Notes: a model not told the origin generated them from the sequence alone. Positions 11,603-21,279 are shown, counted from the stretch's first letter. The stretch: 64,000 bases of DNA from an uncultured Paracoccaceae bacterium (GCA_947498645.1 CANMKS010000001.1:1898032-1962031), one strand, 5' to 3'. Numbers and translations are program-made.

Positions 11603-12656
11603 CTGGTTCTTTGGCCTTTTTGGCAGGCGTGCCCGCACAGAAGAGGGCGGGGTACGCAAACGCGGTCCGGCGACCCATGTTGTCATCCTTGATGGGACCA
11701 TGTCCTCGCTCTCGGAGGGTTGTGAAACCAACGCAGGCCTGACGTTCAAATTGCTGAGCGAGGTCAGCCGGACGTCAAACCTGACCGTCTATTACGAGGC
11801 CGGTATCCAATGGCGCGATTGGTCAAGCACCTGGGGTGTGATCACGGGCAAGGGGATCAATCGCCAGATTGAGCGGGCTTACGGCGTTGTTGCCTCGCGC
11901 TATCGCCCCGGCGATCAGATCGTTCTGGTGGGCTATTCTCGGGGGGCCTATGCGGTCCGGTCATTGGCAGGGGTCATTGATATGGTGGGATTGGTCAAGG
12001 CCGATTGCGCGACAGTTCGCGCGGTACGGCAGGCTTATCGGCATTACCGTATCGGCGCGCGCAGCGGCACGATCCAGGCCTTTCGCGATCACTATTGCCA
12101 CGCAGAAGCGCAGGTTGAGGTCGTCGCGGTATGGGACACTGTAAAGGCATTGGGCCTACGCCTGCCAATTATCTGGCGCTGGGCGCAGGCGCAGCACGAT
12201 TTTCACAATCATGCCCTTGGCCCGCATATCCGCAACGGCTTTCACGCGGTTGCCATTGATGAACGACGTGAGGCCTATGCGCCTGTGATGTGGGCCTGCC
12301 CTGTGGGCTGGCAAGGGCATATGGAGCAGGTCTGGTTTCGGGGTAACCATGGTGACGTCGGCGGGCAGGTCTGGCAGAACCCCGCCGCGCGCCCCTTGGC
12401 GAATATACCGTTGGTCTGGATGCTGGGGCGCCTGAGCGCTTGCGGCGTGCCTTTGCCGGACGGGTGGCAGACCCGTTTTGAGCAAGATGTGACCGCCCCG
12501 TCAGTAGGAAGCTGGCGCGGCTGGGCCAAGATATTCCTGTCGCGGCGCAAACGGATCGTCGGGCGTTGCCGGTCCGAGCGTCTGCACGACACGATTTCCG
12601 GCGATGTGCCAGAGGTGTCAGTCGCCCAGGAGCTTCATAATCAGACAAGTGGCTGA
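11589..12656 (+). CDS. DUF2235 alpha/beta hydrolase
   Basis: A 355-residue protein of the DUF2235 hydrolase family, related to type VI Tle1 phospholipases. The N-terminal HVVILDGTMSS contains the family's first Asp, and the nucleophile elbow reads VGYSRGAYAVRSLAG (Ser near residue 120, in the G-x-S-R-G-A form). Further family landmarks are EVVAVWDTVKALG and the ELWFxGxHxDVGG-type motif seen here as QVWFRGNHGDVGG with the catalytic His. The start is taken as the GTG at 11589, five bases after AAGGA, which overlaps the CoxL-like gene by 14 bases. The 3' end overlaps the convergent thioesterase gene by 39 bases. No T6SS gene is nearby, so a house-keeping lipase is as likely as an effector. Confidence 0.75.
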   Translation: MALRDWFFGLFGRRARTEEGGVRKRGPATHVVILDGTMSSLSEGCETNAGLTFKLLSEVSRTSNLTVYYEAGIQWRDWSSTWGVITGKGINRQIERAYGVVASRYRPGDQIVLVGYSRGAYAVRSLAGVIDMVGLVKADCATVRAVRQAYRHYRIGARSGTIQAFRDHYCHAEAQVEVVAVWDTVKALGLRLPIIWRWAQAQHDFHNHALGPHIRNGFHAVAIDERREAYAPVMWACPVGWQGHMEQVWFRGNHGDVGGQVWQNPAARPLANIPLVWMLGRLSACGVPLPDGWQTRFEQDVTAPSVGSWRGWAKIFLSRRKRIVGRCRSERLHDTISGDVPEVSVAQELHNQTSG

Positions 12657-13103
12657 TCCGGTGGCATAAAGCCTGTTGGTTTCGGCATCCCGGATTTCAC
12701 CGTGGGCGACACCGGTGGTCCTGCCTGCATGGGCAATGGTCCCGATGGCCAGGATTTCGGTGTTGATCGGGATCGCGCCAGTCAGGTTTACCTTGTATTC
12801 GAGTGTTGTATAGACCGATCCCTTGGGTGTTTTGGTCATCACTGCGCAAGACATGCAGCTATCCAGCAAGGTGCCGTACCAGCCGCCATGCACACCGCCT
12901 GCGGGGTTGGTATGTTGGAACTCTGGCGTACCACGAAAGACAACCTTGCCGTCTTCAACGCTGTCCAACGTGTAGTTCAACAAAGCCGAAATCGGTGGGC
13001 GGCTCAGCTCGCCTCGCTGCATCGCTTGCATGAATTCCAACCCCGACATGGACAATGTCGTGTCCAGGTCAGGCATATCTTCGGGGGCGGTTGCGACGAA
13101 CAT
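12618..13103 (-). CDS. PaaI-family hotdog thioesterase
   Basis: A 161-residue single hotdog-fold protein. The characteristic helix-turn reads NPAGGVHGGWYGTLLDSCMS, where the G-G-V-H-G-G stretch and the Asp form the catalytic site of PaaI-like acyl-CoA thioesterases. The strand pattern YTTLEYKVNLTGAI followed by AGRTTGVAHGEI completes the fold. It would hydrolyse acyl- or aryl-acyl-CoA in the cytoplasm. It overlaps the end of the DUF2235 gene and precedes metF in the opposite reading order. The physiological thioester cannot be named. Confidence 0.82.
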   Translation of the reverse strand: MFVATAPEDMPDLDTTLSMSGLEFMQAMQRGELSRPPISALLNYTLDSVEDGKVVFRGTPEFQHTNPAGGVHGGWYGTLLDSCMSCAVMTKTPKGSVYTTLEYKVNLTGAIPINTEILAIGTIAHAGRTTGVAHGEIRDAETNRLYATGSATCLIMKLLGD

Positions 13104-13138
13104 GGGGCCTCTGGTCTAACTTTGCGCAAGCTGACCTT

Positions 13139-14005
13139 TTAGGCGACGTTTTGCAACTGTACTTTGGGCGTGACGCCGAGCGCATGACAGACATCGCGCG
13201 TCAGCTCTGGACGGTTGAGGGTGTAGAAATGCAAATGGTCCACGCCGCCTTGGCGCAGGTCGTCACAAAGCTCTGTCGCGACAGCAGTGGCAAGCAGGTC
13301 CGTGGTGCCATCGCGGGTCGCATTGTCAAAGGCATCGCGGATGACCTGTGGAATTTGTGTGCCGCATTGGGCCGCAAACCGCTGCGTGCCCGCCCAGTTT
13401 TCGATCGGTAGGATGCCGGGGATGATAGGCGCGTCAATACCGGCCTTCTGACAGGCATCACGGAAACGGAAAAACGTCTCAGCCTCAAAAAAGAACTGTG
13501 TGATCGCTGATGTCGCACCTGCATCGAATTTCCGTTTCAGGAATGCAATATCGGCGGATTGATCGACGGCCTCGGGATGCTTTTCCGGATAGGCGCCGAC
13601 GCGAATATTGAAGTGTCCGGTTTCCGACAAGGCGGTGATCAGCTCAACCGAGCTTGCAAAACCGTCCGGGTGTTGCCGGAACGTCTGGCTGTCCTTTGGG
13701 GCATCCCCCCGCAACGCAACAATGTCGCGCACCCCTGCCTTGGCATAGCTTTCGGCAATCGCAAGGGTGTCGGCTTTGGTTGCGTCCACGCAAGTCAGAT
13801 GCGCCGCCACGTTGAGCCCGCTGGCCTTGTGGATTGTTGTCACGGCCTCATGGGTCAGTTTGCGTGTCGTGCCGCCCGCGCCATAGGTGACGGACACAAA
13901 GGACGGATCAAGTGGGGCCAGCGTGTTCACGCAATCCCAAAGCCGGAAAGACGCCTCTAGTGATTTGGGCGGGAAGAATTCGAAAGATACGGATGGGGCG
14001 GACAT
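13139..14005 (-). CDS. metF: methylenetetrahydrofolate reductase
   Basis: A 288-residue FAD-dependent reductase that makes 5-methyltetrahydrofolate for methionine synthesis. The N-terminal VSFEFFPPKS, the FVSVTYGAGGTTR loop and the catalytic Glu in the first motif are diagnostic for MetF. Later motifs are HLTCVDAT, DIVALRGDAP, the FDAGATSAITQFFFE segment and GILPI. Length is right for the bacterial enzyme without a regulatory domain. It is divergent from metR over a 92-base spacer containing a MetR-type box, so control by MetR with homocysteine is expected. An AGAGG site precedes the start. Confidence 0.95.
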   Translation of the reverse strand: MSAPSVSFEFFPPKSLEASFRLWDCVNTLAPLDPSFVSVTYGAGGTTRKLTHEAVTTIHKASGLNVAAHLTCVDATKADTLAIAESYAKAGVRDIVALRGDAPKDSQTFRQHPDGFASSVELITALSETGHFNIRVGAYPEKHPEAVDQSADIAFLKRKFDAGATSAITQFFFEAETFFRFRDACQKAGIDAPIIPGILPIENWAGTQRFAAQCGTQIPQVIRDAFDNATRDGTTDLLATAVATELCDDLRQGGVDHLHFYTLNRPELTRDVCHALGVTPKVQLQNVA

Positions 14006-14050
14006 GGCAAACCTCTTGCTTGATTTGCTCTTGTCCCACCTCTATGGAGT

Positions 14051-14063
14051 TGAGGCAAATTCA
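14051..14063. promoter_or_regulatory. candidate MetR box
   Basis: The 13 bases TGAGGCAAATTCA match the MetR consensus TGAA-N5-TTCA with one mismatch. It lies in the metF/metR spacer, 35 bases before the metR start and 46 before that of metF, where a shared operator is expected. Confidence 0.45.
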
Positions 14064-14097
14064 TATACTTCACCAAAGTAATGAGGATCGCTCACAT

Positions 14098-15003
14098 ATG
14101 CATATCGAATTCCGGCACTTGCGTACGATCAAGGCAATCCATGACACCGGCGGTTTGGCGCGGGCCGCAGATCAGTTGAATATCACGCAATCGGCCCTGT
14201 CGCATCAGATCAAGGGGATTGAGGATCAGGCCGGAGTGGAGCTTTTTGTGCGTCGTTCCAAGCCGTTGAAGCTGTCTGCCGCAGGTATGCGTATGTTGGC
14301 GGCGGCCGAGACGATCCTTCCACAGGTGGCCGCCTTGGAGTTGGAGTTTTCGGGGTTGATCGCGGGCAAATCGGGTCGTCTGCATATCGCGATTGAATGT
14401 CACGCCTGTTTTGAATGGCTGTTTCCGGTGCTGGAGCAGTTCCGCAAGGCTTGGCCGGATGTCGATGTTGATATTCGCCCCGGTCTTGCCTTTGATGCGC
14501 TGCCTGCCTTGCGCAAGGAAGAGGTGGATCTTGTTGTCTCATCCGACCCCGAGGATCTGCCCGAGACGGATTTTACGCCGCTTTTTGACTATGATGCGGT
14601 TTTTGTCGCCTCTGCCGCGCACCCGCTTGCACAGAAAGATGTGATCGAGGCAGAGGATTTTCGCGGTCAGACGCTGATCACCTATCCCGTGGACCGGGCG
14701 CGTTTGGATGTGTTTTCCCAGCTTCTGACCCCTGCCAAGGTTGAACCGGCAGAGGTGCGGCAGGTCGAACTGACGGCCGTGATCCTTCTTCTTGTGGCCT
14801 CAAACAGGGGTGTTGCCGTGCTGCCCGATTGGGTGGTGCGTCAGGTGCGCTACAACTCGGACTATGTGACGCGGCCGCTGACGAAATCGGGTATCACGCG
14901 CAGGCTTTACGCTGCCACGCGCGAGGATGACACCAGCCGTCCCTACATGGCGCATCTGATCCGTCTGGCCCGGCAAGAGGCGGTCAAACTACAACGCGCC
15001 TGA
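14098..15003 (+). CDS. metR: LysR-type regulator MetR
   Basis: A 301-residue LysR-family activator of methionine biosynthesis. The start is the ATG at 14098, which gives the usual MetR N-terminus IEFRHLRTIKAI; the reading frame is open further upstream into metF but no good start exists there. Residues 1-60 are the winged helix (LNITQSALSHQIKGIED). The effector domain shows features shared with enterobacterial MetR: LHIAIECHACFEWLFPVLEQF, GLAFDALPAL, DLVVSSDPED and TYPVDRARLDVF. The homocysteine-responsive role is from the family. The divergent metF gene supports it. Confidence 0.92.
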   Translation: MHIEFRHLRTIKAIHDTGGLARAADQLNITQSALSHQIKGIEDQAGVELFVRRSKPLKLSAAGMRMLAAAETILPQVAALELEFSGLIAGKSGRLHIAIECHACFEWLFPVLEQFRKAWPDVDVDIRPGLAFDALPALRKEEVDLVVSSDPEDLPETDFTPLFDYDAVFVASAAHPLAQKDVIEAEDFRGQTLITYPVDRARLDVFSQLLTPAKVEPAEVRQVELTAVILLLVASNRGVAVLPDWVVRQVRYNSDYVTRPLTKSGITRRLYAATREDDTSRPYMAHLIRLARQEAVKLQRA

Positions 15004-15070
15004 GGCTCTTGCCTCCTTAGGCTTAGCGGCCTATACGCCGCGCTTGATCCCGAACCAAGGACACCTCGCA

Positions 15071-15859
15071 ATGGCTGGCAGCGCAAACCTGAATGTAATG
15101 ATGAAAACCGCCCGCAAGGCCGGGCGCGGTTTGCTCAAGGATTTTGGCGAGGTCGAGAACCTTCAGGTCAGCACCAAGGGCCCCGGTGACTTTGTCAGCC
15201 GTGCGGATAAAGCCGCAGAAGCGCTGATCAAGGAAGAACTGATGCATGCGCGCCCCTCCTACGGTTTTCTTGGCGAGGAAGGCTCTGAGGTTGATGGCGA
15301 AGATCCCACACGCCGTTGGATCGTTGATCCGCTTGATGGCACTACAAATTTCTTGCACGGCCTGCCGCATTGGGCCGTGTCCATCGCGTTGGAGCACAAG
15401 GGACAGATCGTGGCCGGTGTCATCTATGACCCCGTCAAGGATGAGATGTTCTATGCCGAAAAAGGCGGCGGTGCCTGGATGAATGAAAGCCGCCTGCGCG
15501 TCTCGGGCCGTCACCGCATGATTGAGAGCATTTTTGCGACGGGCCTGCCGTTTGGTGGCCGCATTGATTTGCCGGAATCACTGCAAGACCTGGCCCGCAT
15601 CATGCCCACCTGTGCCGGTGTGCGCCGCTTTGGTGCGGCGGCCCTTGACCTGGCCTATGTCGCTGCTGGCCGCTATGACGGTTTTTGGGAGCGTGGCTTG
15701 AAGGCCTGGGATATCGCGGCCGGTGTTGTCATCGTGCGCGAGGCGGGCGGCATTATCGAGCCGCTGAACCCAGAGGGCGACATTCTTGAGAGCGGTGCGT
15801 TGATCTGTGCCAATGAGCCGATTTTTGAAACCTTCGCCAAGGTTATTCGCAACACCTAG
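15071..15859 (+). CDS. suhB: inositol monophosphatase family protein
   Basis: A 262-residue Mg-dependent phosphatase. Metal ligands appear in FLGEEGSE and WIVDPLDGTTNFLHG (the family's D-P-x-D-G-T motif), and the C-terminal WDIAAGVVIVREAGG motif supplies the last Asp. The protein starts MAGSANLNVMM at the ATG at 15071. It hydrolyses inositol-1-phosphate or related sugar phosphates; SuhB also binds the rRNA antitermination complex in enterobacteria, which is not shown here. Its stop overlaps the stop of the rhomboid gene (CTAG). Confidence 0.9.
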   Translation: MAGSANLNVMMKTARKAGRGLLKDFGEVENLQVSTKGPGDFVSRADKAAEALIKEELMHARPSYGFLGEEGSEVDGEDPTRRWIVDPLDGTTNFLHGLPHWAVSIALEHKGQIVAGVIYDPVKDEMFYAEKGGGAWMNESRLRVSGRHRMIESIFATGLPFGGRIDLPESLQDLARIMPTCAGVRRFGAAALDLAYVAAGRYDGFWERGLKAWDIAAGVVIVREAGGIIEPLNPEGDILESGALICANEPIFETFAKVIRNT

Positions 15860-16590
15860 CGCCGCACCACAGGTATGCTGCTGCGCCCATATGTTGCCTC
15901 GGGATGCGGTGGATGCCCGTGCGTTTGCCGCCAATAGAGCCCGCCACCCAGTCTAAGCCAAAGCGGCAGCGTCAGAACAAACCCAATCACAAAGCCGCCC
16001 GCGTGCGCCCAATAGGCGACACCCCCGCCTGTGGTGTCGATGCTGAAGCCGTTGAAAAGTTGCAGCGCGAACCACAGCGCCAGCATGATCCAGGCTGGGA
16101 TCGGGAAAATGCGAAAGAACACAACAAAGAAGATAAAGATATCAACCCGCGCTTTGGGATACAGCAAAAGATATCCGCCCATTACCCCGGCGATTGCACC
16201 TGATGCGCCCACCGTTGGCACCGCTGACATTGGGTCAGTTGCAAACTGTGCCAGTCCTGCCCCGATCCCGCAAACCAAATAGAAGATGAGGAAGGGGATA
16301 TGCCCCATGTCCTCTTCCAGATTGTCCCCGAAGATCCACAAAAACAGCATATTGCCTGCCAGATGCATGAACCCGCCATGCAGGAAGGTCGAGGTCACCA
16401 ATGCGGCATAATTCTCGCCCTGCGAAAGCCTGATCGGCAGCAGGGCGTAGTCGTAGTAGAACTGCCCCAGCGCCCGGTCATTTTGCAGCAAGGCCAGCCC
16501 TGCAAGAAACACCACCACATTGATGGCGATCAGGGACAGGGTCACATAAGGCGTGCGCTCGGACGGGTTGTGGTCGCGTATGGGAAACAT
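15856..16590 (-). CDS. rhomboid-family intramembrane protease
   Basis: A 244-residue polytopic membrane protein with six or seven helices. The start giving MFPIRDHNPSERTPY is preferred because this is the conserved beginning of the alphaproteobacterial group; an ATG 18 bases upstream is possible. The family features are the HGGFMHLAGNMLFLWIFG segment in the first half, the nucleophilic Ser in VGASGAIAGVMGGYL and the catalytic His in YWAHAGGFVIGF. The protein would cleave membrane-spanning substrates within the cytoplasmic membrane. Substrates are unknown. Confidence 0.85.
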   Translation of the reverse strand: MFPIRDHNPSERTPYVTLSLIAINVVVFLAGLALLQNDRALGQFYYDYALLPIRLSQGENYAALVTSTFLHGGFMHLAGNMLFLWIFGDNLEEDMGHIPFLIFYLVCGIGAGLAQFATDPMSAVPTVGASGAIAGVMGGYLLLYPKARVDIFIFFVVFFRIFPIPAWIMLALWFALQLFNGFSIDTTGGGVAYWAHAGGFVIGFVLTLPLWLRLGGGLYWRQTHGHPPHPEATYGRSSIPVVRR

Positions 16591-16638
16591 AGCGCGACCG
16601 TTATCCATGTGGCCGGTTTGGTCAAGCCGAAGCTGATG

Positions 16639-19600
16639 TCAGGCACCCGCGACCTCGGCCAAAAGTGCGGCATTGCCACCCGCTGCCGTGGTGTCGATGC
16701 AAACATGGCGTTCGTGCAGCACATGGGCTGTGTCAGGCAATCCGGTGATCAGCGCGGTGATCGGCCCCTCGCGTTTGCTCAGGGCTGTTTCAATCCTGCG
16801 TCCTGTGTCGTCATCGCCCCACCAGATGACACCGCCAAGCGGGGCCAGCGTTGTCAGCGCCTCTGGCGTAAGATCACCTTGGGCGTTCACGGCGAGACCG
16901 CCCAGGGCGGCCACGGCGGCGGTTTGCTCTGCCGCCGCAGTGGCGCCCGGTCCCAAGCAAAGGATGGGGCCGCGCGCGTGCAGGCTGTGGCGATTGGATT
17001 CACCCGTTGGGCCGGGCAGGTCAGTAACGCGGTGATCCTGATCCTTGGGTGCAGTTTGCAGTTGGATTGCGAGGTCGTCCGTGTTTGCCGCATTGGCCCA
17101 TTGCACCGTTGTCGGCGCAACAGGGTTGGCCGTAAAGCGGGGCAGATAGTGTGGGCCACCTGCCTTTGGGCCGGTTCCGGACATGCCTTCACCGCCAAAG
17201 GGCTGACTGCCCACAATGGCGCCGATCTGGTCACGGTTCACATAAAGGTTGCCCGCCTGAACCCGCTCGACAATTGTCTGCACCCGATCATCGATTCTTG
17301 TGTGCAGGCCAAAAGTCAAACCATAGCCGGTGGCATTGATCGCGTCGATCACCGCGTCCAGTTCGGATGCCTTGAAGGTCGCCACATGCAGGACCGGGCC
17401 GAAAACCTCTTTGGTCATCTCGGCAATGCCCGACACTTTGATGGCGACCGGGGCGATAAAGTGACCCTGCGCGGGCGCGTCGATCTGGTGAATGATGCGG
17501 CCTTCCGCCAGCGCGGCAGCAATGTGGTCGGCGATGCCCTTTTTGGCCGCCGCATCAATGACGGGGCCTACATCTGTGGACAGATGCCAGGGATCACCAA
17601 CGCTCAATTCATCCATAGCACCTTTCAGCATGGTCAAAAGCGGCTTTGCGATATCCTCTTGCACATAAAGGCAGCGCAGGGCCGAACAGCGTTGCCCGGC
17701 AGAGCGGAACGCCCCGTTGATGATGTCGCGCACGGCGTGTTCGGGCAGGGCGGTGCTGTCGACGATCATCGCGTTCAGCCCACCCGTTTCCGCAATCAGC
17801 GGCGTGCCGGGAACGCAATGCGCGGCCATATTGGCCCGGATTTTCAAAGCAGTGGCCGTGGACCCGGTGAAGGCCACACCATTGATACGCGCATCACCCG
17901 TCAGCGCCGCACCAACTTCGCCCCCGCCCGGCAACAGCTGCAACGCAGGGGCCGGAACACCGGCGGCATGGAGCAGCGCAACCGCGCGGGTCGCAATCAG
18001 CGGTGTTTGCTCGGCCGGTTTCGCAAGCACAGCGTTGCCTGCGGCGAGCGCTGCCGCTATCTGGCCAGTGAAAATTGCCAATGGAAAATTCCAGGGACTG
18101 ATGCAGGTCCAGAGGCCGCGCGCGGTCTGGTCGGCGTGGGCCTGTGCCGCATAGTAGCGTAGGAAATCTACGGCCTCACGCAGTTCCGCAACGGCATCAG
18201 GCAGCGCTTTACCCGCTTCGCGGCAGAGAATGGCAAACAGCTCTTCCGCATTTGCTTCGTAAGCATCCGCCGCGGCGTTGAGGATTTCGGCACGCGTCGC
18301 AACATTCTCAGACCAGATGCTGGCCGCATCAAGAGCGGCGGCGATATCTTCTGGCGTGCTGACCTGCACCTGACCAACCTGATCGCCCGGTTTTGCAGGG
18401 TTCAGCACCGGCTGCGGTGCATTGAGCGACGCGCGGGGGTAGGCATGGTCGCCAGCAGTGAGCGGGTGACCCACGAAGGACGCTTTCAGCAGCGGTTCCC
18501 GTTCCTTTGCGATGGCATCCAACGTCGGCCCATGCGTCAGATCCCAGCCTTTGGAATTGATGCGCTGCGGCTGATAGAGGTTTGGGCCCGTTGGCAGTTG
18601 GGGCCCGTTGCCGGCGCTTTCAAACGGGCAGGCGGCCACGACCTCTGGTGGCACGTCTTCATCGACGATCTGATTGACAAAGCTGGAGTTCGCACCGTTT
18701 TCCAGCAGGCGACGGACAAGATAGGCCAGCAGGTCCTCGTGCGCGCCAACAGGCGCATAGATCCGGCAGTGGGTCTGTTCAGCTTTCAGGACAATCGTGT
18801 GCAGTGTTTCGCCCATGCCATGCAGGCGCTGGAACTCAAAATCATCTTTTCCGCGTCCCATGGTTTGCGCCATGTCCAGGACGGCAGCGACCGTATGCGC
18901 GTTATGGGTGGCAAACTGCGGATAGATACGATCCGTCAGGCCCAAAAGCTTGCGGGCGTTGGCGATATAGCTGATGTCGGTGTGCTGTTTGGAGGTGAAC
19001 ACAGGGAAGCCATTGATGCCTTCCACTTGCGCACGTTTGATTTCGGCATCCCAATAGGCGCCTTTGACAAGGCGGATCATGATCTTGCGGTCCAAACGCG
19101 CGGCAAGATCATGCAGGTAGTCGATGACCAAAGCGGCGCGCTGCCCATAGGCCTGAACGACGACGCCAAACCCATCCCAACCCGACAAGGCAGGTTCGGA
19201 CAGAACAGCGCTGATCACGTTCAGAGACAATGACAGGCGGTCCGCCTCTTCGGCATCAATGTTGAAACCCATGCCTGCGGATTTCGCCAAAAGCGCAAGC
19301 GCGCGGACACGCGGCACAAGCTCTTCCATGACCCGTGCTTCTTGGGCCACCTCATAACGGGGGTGGAGCGCTGATAGTTTGACCGAGATGCCGGGGTTTT
19401 CTGCGACGGTGCTATGCGTGCAATGCTCTGCGATCGCACTGATCGCACGGGAATAGGCAAGGTGATAGCCGCGCGCATCCGCGTCTGTGCGGGCCGCTTC
19501 GCCCAGCATGTCATAGCTATAGGTAAAGCCTTTCGCCTGCATACCTTCGGCGCGCTTCATGGCTTTGCCGATGTCCTCACCCAAAACAAACTGGCGGCCC

Positions 19601-20103
19601 ATTTCACGCATGGCACGGGCAACAGCGGTGCGGATCACAGGTTCCCCCAACCGTTTGACGGCGCTGCGCAGGTGGCGTGTCATGCCCGGTTTTTCATCGT
19701 CCAGCACCCGGCCCGTCAGCATCAACGCCCATGTAGATGCGTTGACAAGGGAAGACGCAGAGTGGCCCAGGTGTTTGCCCCAATCAGAAGGGGCGATTTT
19801 GTCCTCGATCAGGTCGTCCATGGTTTCGGCGTCCGGGACGCGCAACAGCGCCTCTGCCAGACACATTAGCGCAATGCCTTCATCCGTCGAAAGGCCGTAT
19901 TCTGCCAGAAAGACCTCCATCAGGCCCGGCTCCGAACTGCCACGGATCTGGCGGACCAGATCGGCAGCTTTGTCAGAGATGCGCGCGCGGTCGTCCTGCG
20001 AAAGGGCGGCGGACTCGACCAGATTTTGCACGCTGGCAGCCTCGTCTTGATACATGGCAAGGTCGATTTGACGGTGAAGATCGGTGCTATGGTCTCTTGG
20101 CAT
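16639..20103 (-). CDS. putA: bifunctional proline dehydrogenase / glutamate semialdehyde dehydrogenase
   Basis: A 1154-residue enzyme that converts proline to glutamate. The N-terminus lacks the ribbon-helix-helix of enterobacterial PutA, so it should not bind DNA itself. The FAD barrel (about residues 130-480) contains GFNIDAEEADRL, MIRLVKGAYWDAEIK and PQFATHNAHTV. The aldehyde dehydrogenase domain follows, with WNFPLAIFTGQIAAAL, AFTGSTATA, the catalytic Glu in AETGGLNAMI and the Cys in AGQRCSALR. The last 150 residues are the non-catalytic C-terminal region seen in long PutA forms. It is divergent from the Lrp-type regulator gene, the usual arrangement in alphaproteobacteria. Confidence 0.96.
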   Translation of the reverse strand: MPRDHSTDLHRQIDLAMYQDEAASVQNLVESAALSQDDRARISDKAADLVRQIRGSSEPGLMEVFLAEYGLSTDEGIALMCLAEALLRVPDAETMDDLIEDKIAPSDWGKHLGHSASSLVNASTWALMLTGRVLDDEKPGMTRHLRSAVKRLGEPVIRTAVARAMREMGRQFVLGEDIGKAMKRAEGMQAKGFTYSYDMLGEAARTDADARGYHLAYSRAISAIAEHCTHSTVAENPGISVKLSALHPRYEVAQEARVMEELVPRVRALALLAKSAGMGFNIDAEEADRLSLSLNVISAVLSEPALSGWDGFGVVVQAYGQRAALVIDYLHDLAARLDRKIMIRLVKGAYWDAEIKRAQVEGINGFPVFTSKQHTDISYIANARKLLGLTDRIYPQFATHNAHTVAAVLDMAQTMGRGKDDFEFQRLHGMGETLHTIVLKAEQTHCRIYAPVGAHEDLLAYLVRRLLENGANSSFVNQIVDEDVPPEVVAACPFESAGNGPQLPTGPNLYQPQRINSKGWDLTHGPTLDAIAKEREPLLKASFVGHPLTAGDHAYPRASLNAPQPVLNPAKPGDQVGQVQVSTPEDIAAALDAASIWSENVATRAEILNAAADAYEANAEELFAILCREAGKALPDAVAELREAVDFLRYYAAQAHADQTARGLWTCISPWNFPLAIFTGQIAAALAAGNAVLAKPAEQTPLIATRAVALLHAAGVPAPALQLLPGGGEVGAALTGDARINGVAFTGSTATALKIRANMAAHCVPGTPLIAETGGLNAMIVDSTALPEHAVRDIINGAFRSAGQRCSALRCLYVQEDIAKPLLTMLKGAMDELSVGDPWHLSTDVGPVIDAAAKKGIADHIAAALAEGRIIHQIDAPAQGHFIAPVAIKVSGIAEMTKEVFGPVLHVATFKASELDAVIDAINATGYGLTFGLHTRIDDRVQTIVERVQAGNLYVNRDQIGAIVGSQPFGGEGMSGTGPKAGGPHYLPRFTANPVAPTTVQWANAANTDDLAIQLQTAPKDQDHRVTDLPGPTGESNRHSLHARGPILCLGPGATAAAEQTAAVAALGGLAVNAQGDLTPEALTTLAPLGGVIWWGDDDTGRRIETALSKREGPITALITGLPDTAHVLHERHVCIDTTAAGGNAALLAEVAGA

Positions 20104-20198
20104 TGCAGGCTCTCGCTTTGGGTTTGGCCCAGCATATACCAGAATGACTAGTCAAGATGCCTTCAGTGTGGCAGAATGGCAGGCAATTCGACTTATTG

Positions 20199-20702
20199 AT
20201 GGCAGAAATTATGGCCGAAAAGCTTTCTGATCTGGATACATTTGACCGCAAGATTCTCGACATACTGACAGTCGAAGGCCGGATCAGCGTGACCGAACTC
20301 GCCCGCCGCATCGGGCTGTCGAAATCACCGACACAGGCGCGATTGAAACGGCTGGAAGATCACGGCGTCATTCGAGGCTATCGCGCACTTTATGATGCCA
20401 TTCGACTGGGGCGTGATCACGTCGCCTTTGTCGAGGTCAAGTTATCGGACACGCGGGAAAGCGCATTGGCGGCGTTTAACAGTGCAGTTCTGAGGGTGCC
20501 GGAAATTGAACAATGCCACCTGATTGCCGGAGCGTTCGACTATCTGCTGAAGGTCCGCACCGCAGGTATGCCGGGATACCGCGCTGTTTTGGCAGAGAAA
20601 ATCTCGACCCTGCCGCACGTCGCCAATACATCAACCTACGTGGCCATGCAGGCGGTAAAGGAAGAGGGGCTGTCGCCCTTGTCGCCGGGCACGGGCTCGT
20701 GA
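20199..20702 (+). CDS. putR: Lrp/AsnC-type regulator of putA
   Basis: A 167-residue Lrp/AsnC protein with an N-terminal helix-turn-helix (LDTFDRKILDILTVEGRISVTELARRIGLSKSPTQARLKRL read in parts) and a C-terminal RAM effector domain (HVAFVEVKLSD, YLLKVRTAGMPGYRAVL). The separate Lrp-like activator beside a PutA without its own DNA-binding domain is typical of Rhodobacter and Agrobacterium PutR, which respond to proline. The start at 20199 is a choice: in-frame ATGs also exist at 20157 and 20211, none with a strong Shine-Dalgarno site. The spacer holds a TGCC-N20-GGCA inverted repeat (20158-20185) that could be its operator. Confidence 0.85.
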   Translation: MAEIMAEKLSDLDTFDRKILDILTVEGRISVTELARRIGLSKSPTQARLKRLEDHGVIRGYRALYDAIRLGRDHVAFVEVKLSDTRESALAAFNSAVLRVPEIEQCHLIAGAFDYLLKVRTAGMPGYRAVLAEKISTLPHVANTSTYVAMQAVKEEGLSPLSPGTGS

Positions 20703-20739
20703 CTTGACCTTGGCGGGTTTCGGCTCAGATACTTGATCC

Positions 20740-21279
20740 ATGAAATGGATATTGCCTCTTTGCCTCATCGCAGCGCCCGCTTTCGCCCAAAGCTGCCCTG
20801 CTGTCACCGATCACAGTGCACGCATCGCCCAGATTGTGGATGAATTGAGCGTTTCTCGCGGTCAGGGCGAGGCGCGGGCGCTGAGCCAGCAACTTTGGGA
20901 GCTATGGCTTGATGCGCCGGACGCATTGGCGCAGGAAATGCTGGATGAAGGCATGTCGCAACGCATAATCTATGATTTTCTGGGTGCCCGCGAGACGCTG
21001 ACGCGGTTGGTCGAGTATTGTCCTGACTATGCCGAAGGATACAACCAGCGTGCCTTTGCCAGCTATCTGGTGCAGGATTTCGAGGCCGCCCTGGCGGATC
21101 TCAATATCGCCCTTGAAATCATGCCAAACCATATCGCCGCCTTGTCGGGCAAAGGGTTGACGCTGATGGGCCTGGGGCGCGACGAAGAAGCACAAGAAGC
21201 CCTGCGCGCCGCGGTCGAGATGAACCCCTGGCTGCAAGAGCGTGTCCTTCTGACCGAACCGATGGGCACTGACCTCTGA
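20740..21279 (+). CDS. exported TPR-repeat protein
   Basis: A 179-residue protein with a clear Sec signal peptide ([16 protein letters not shown], cleavage after the AQ) and tetratricopeptide repeats in the mature part: roughly residues 80-112 ([19 protein letters not shown]), 114-146 ([19 protein letters not shown]) and 148-180 ([20 protein letters not shown]). Such repeats bind other proteins. The partner in the periplasm is unknown. It lies between putR and the tRNA gene, on the same strand. Confidence 0.75.
   Translation: MKWILPLCLIAAPAFAQSCPAVTDHSARIAQIVDELSVSRGQGEARALSQQLWELWLDAPDALAQEMLDEGMSQRIIYDFLGARETLTRLVEYCPDYAEGYNQRAFASYLVQDFEAALADLNIALEIMPNHIAALSGKGLTLMGLGRDEEAQEALRAAVEMNPWLQERVLLTEPMGTDL

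Noticed and set aside
16639..20103. PutA as its own repressor
   Set aside because: The N-terminus has no ribbon-helix-helix domain and a separate Lrp-type regulator is present.
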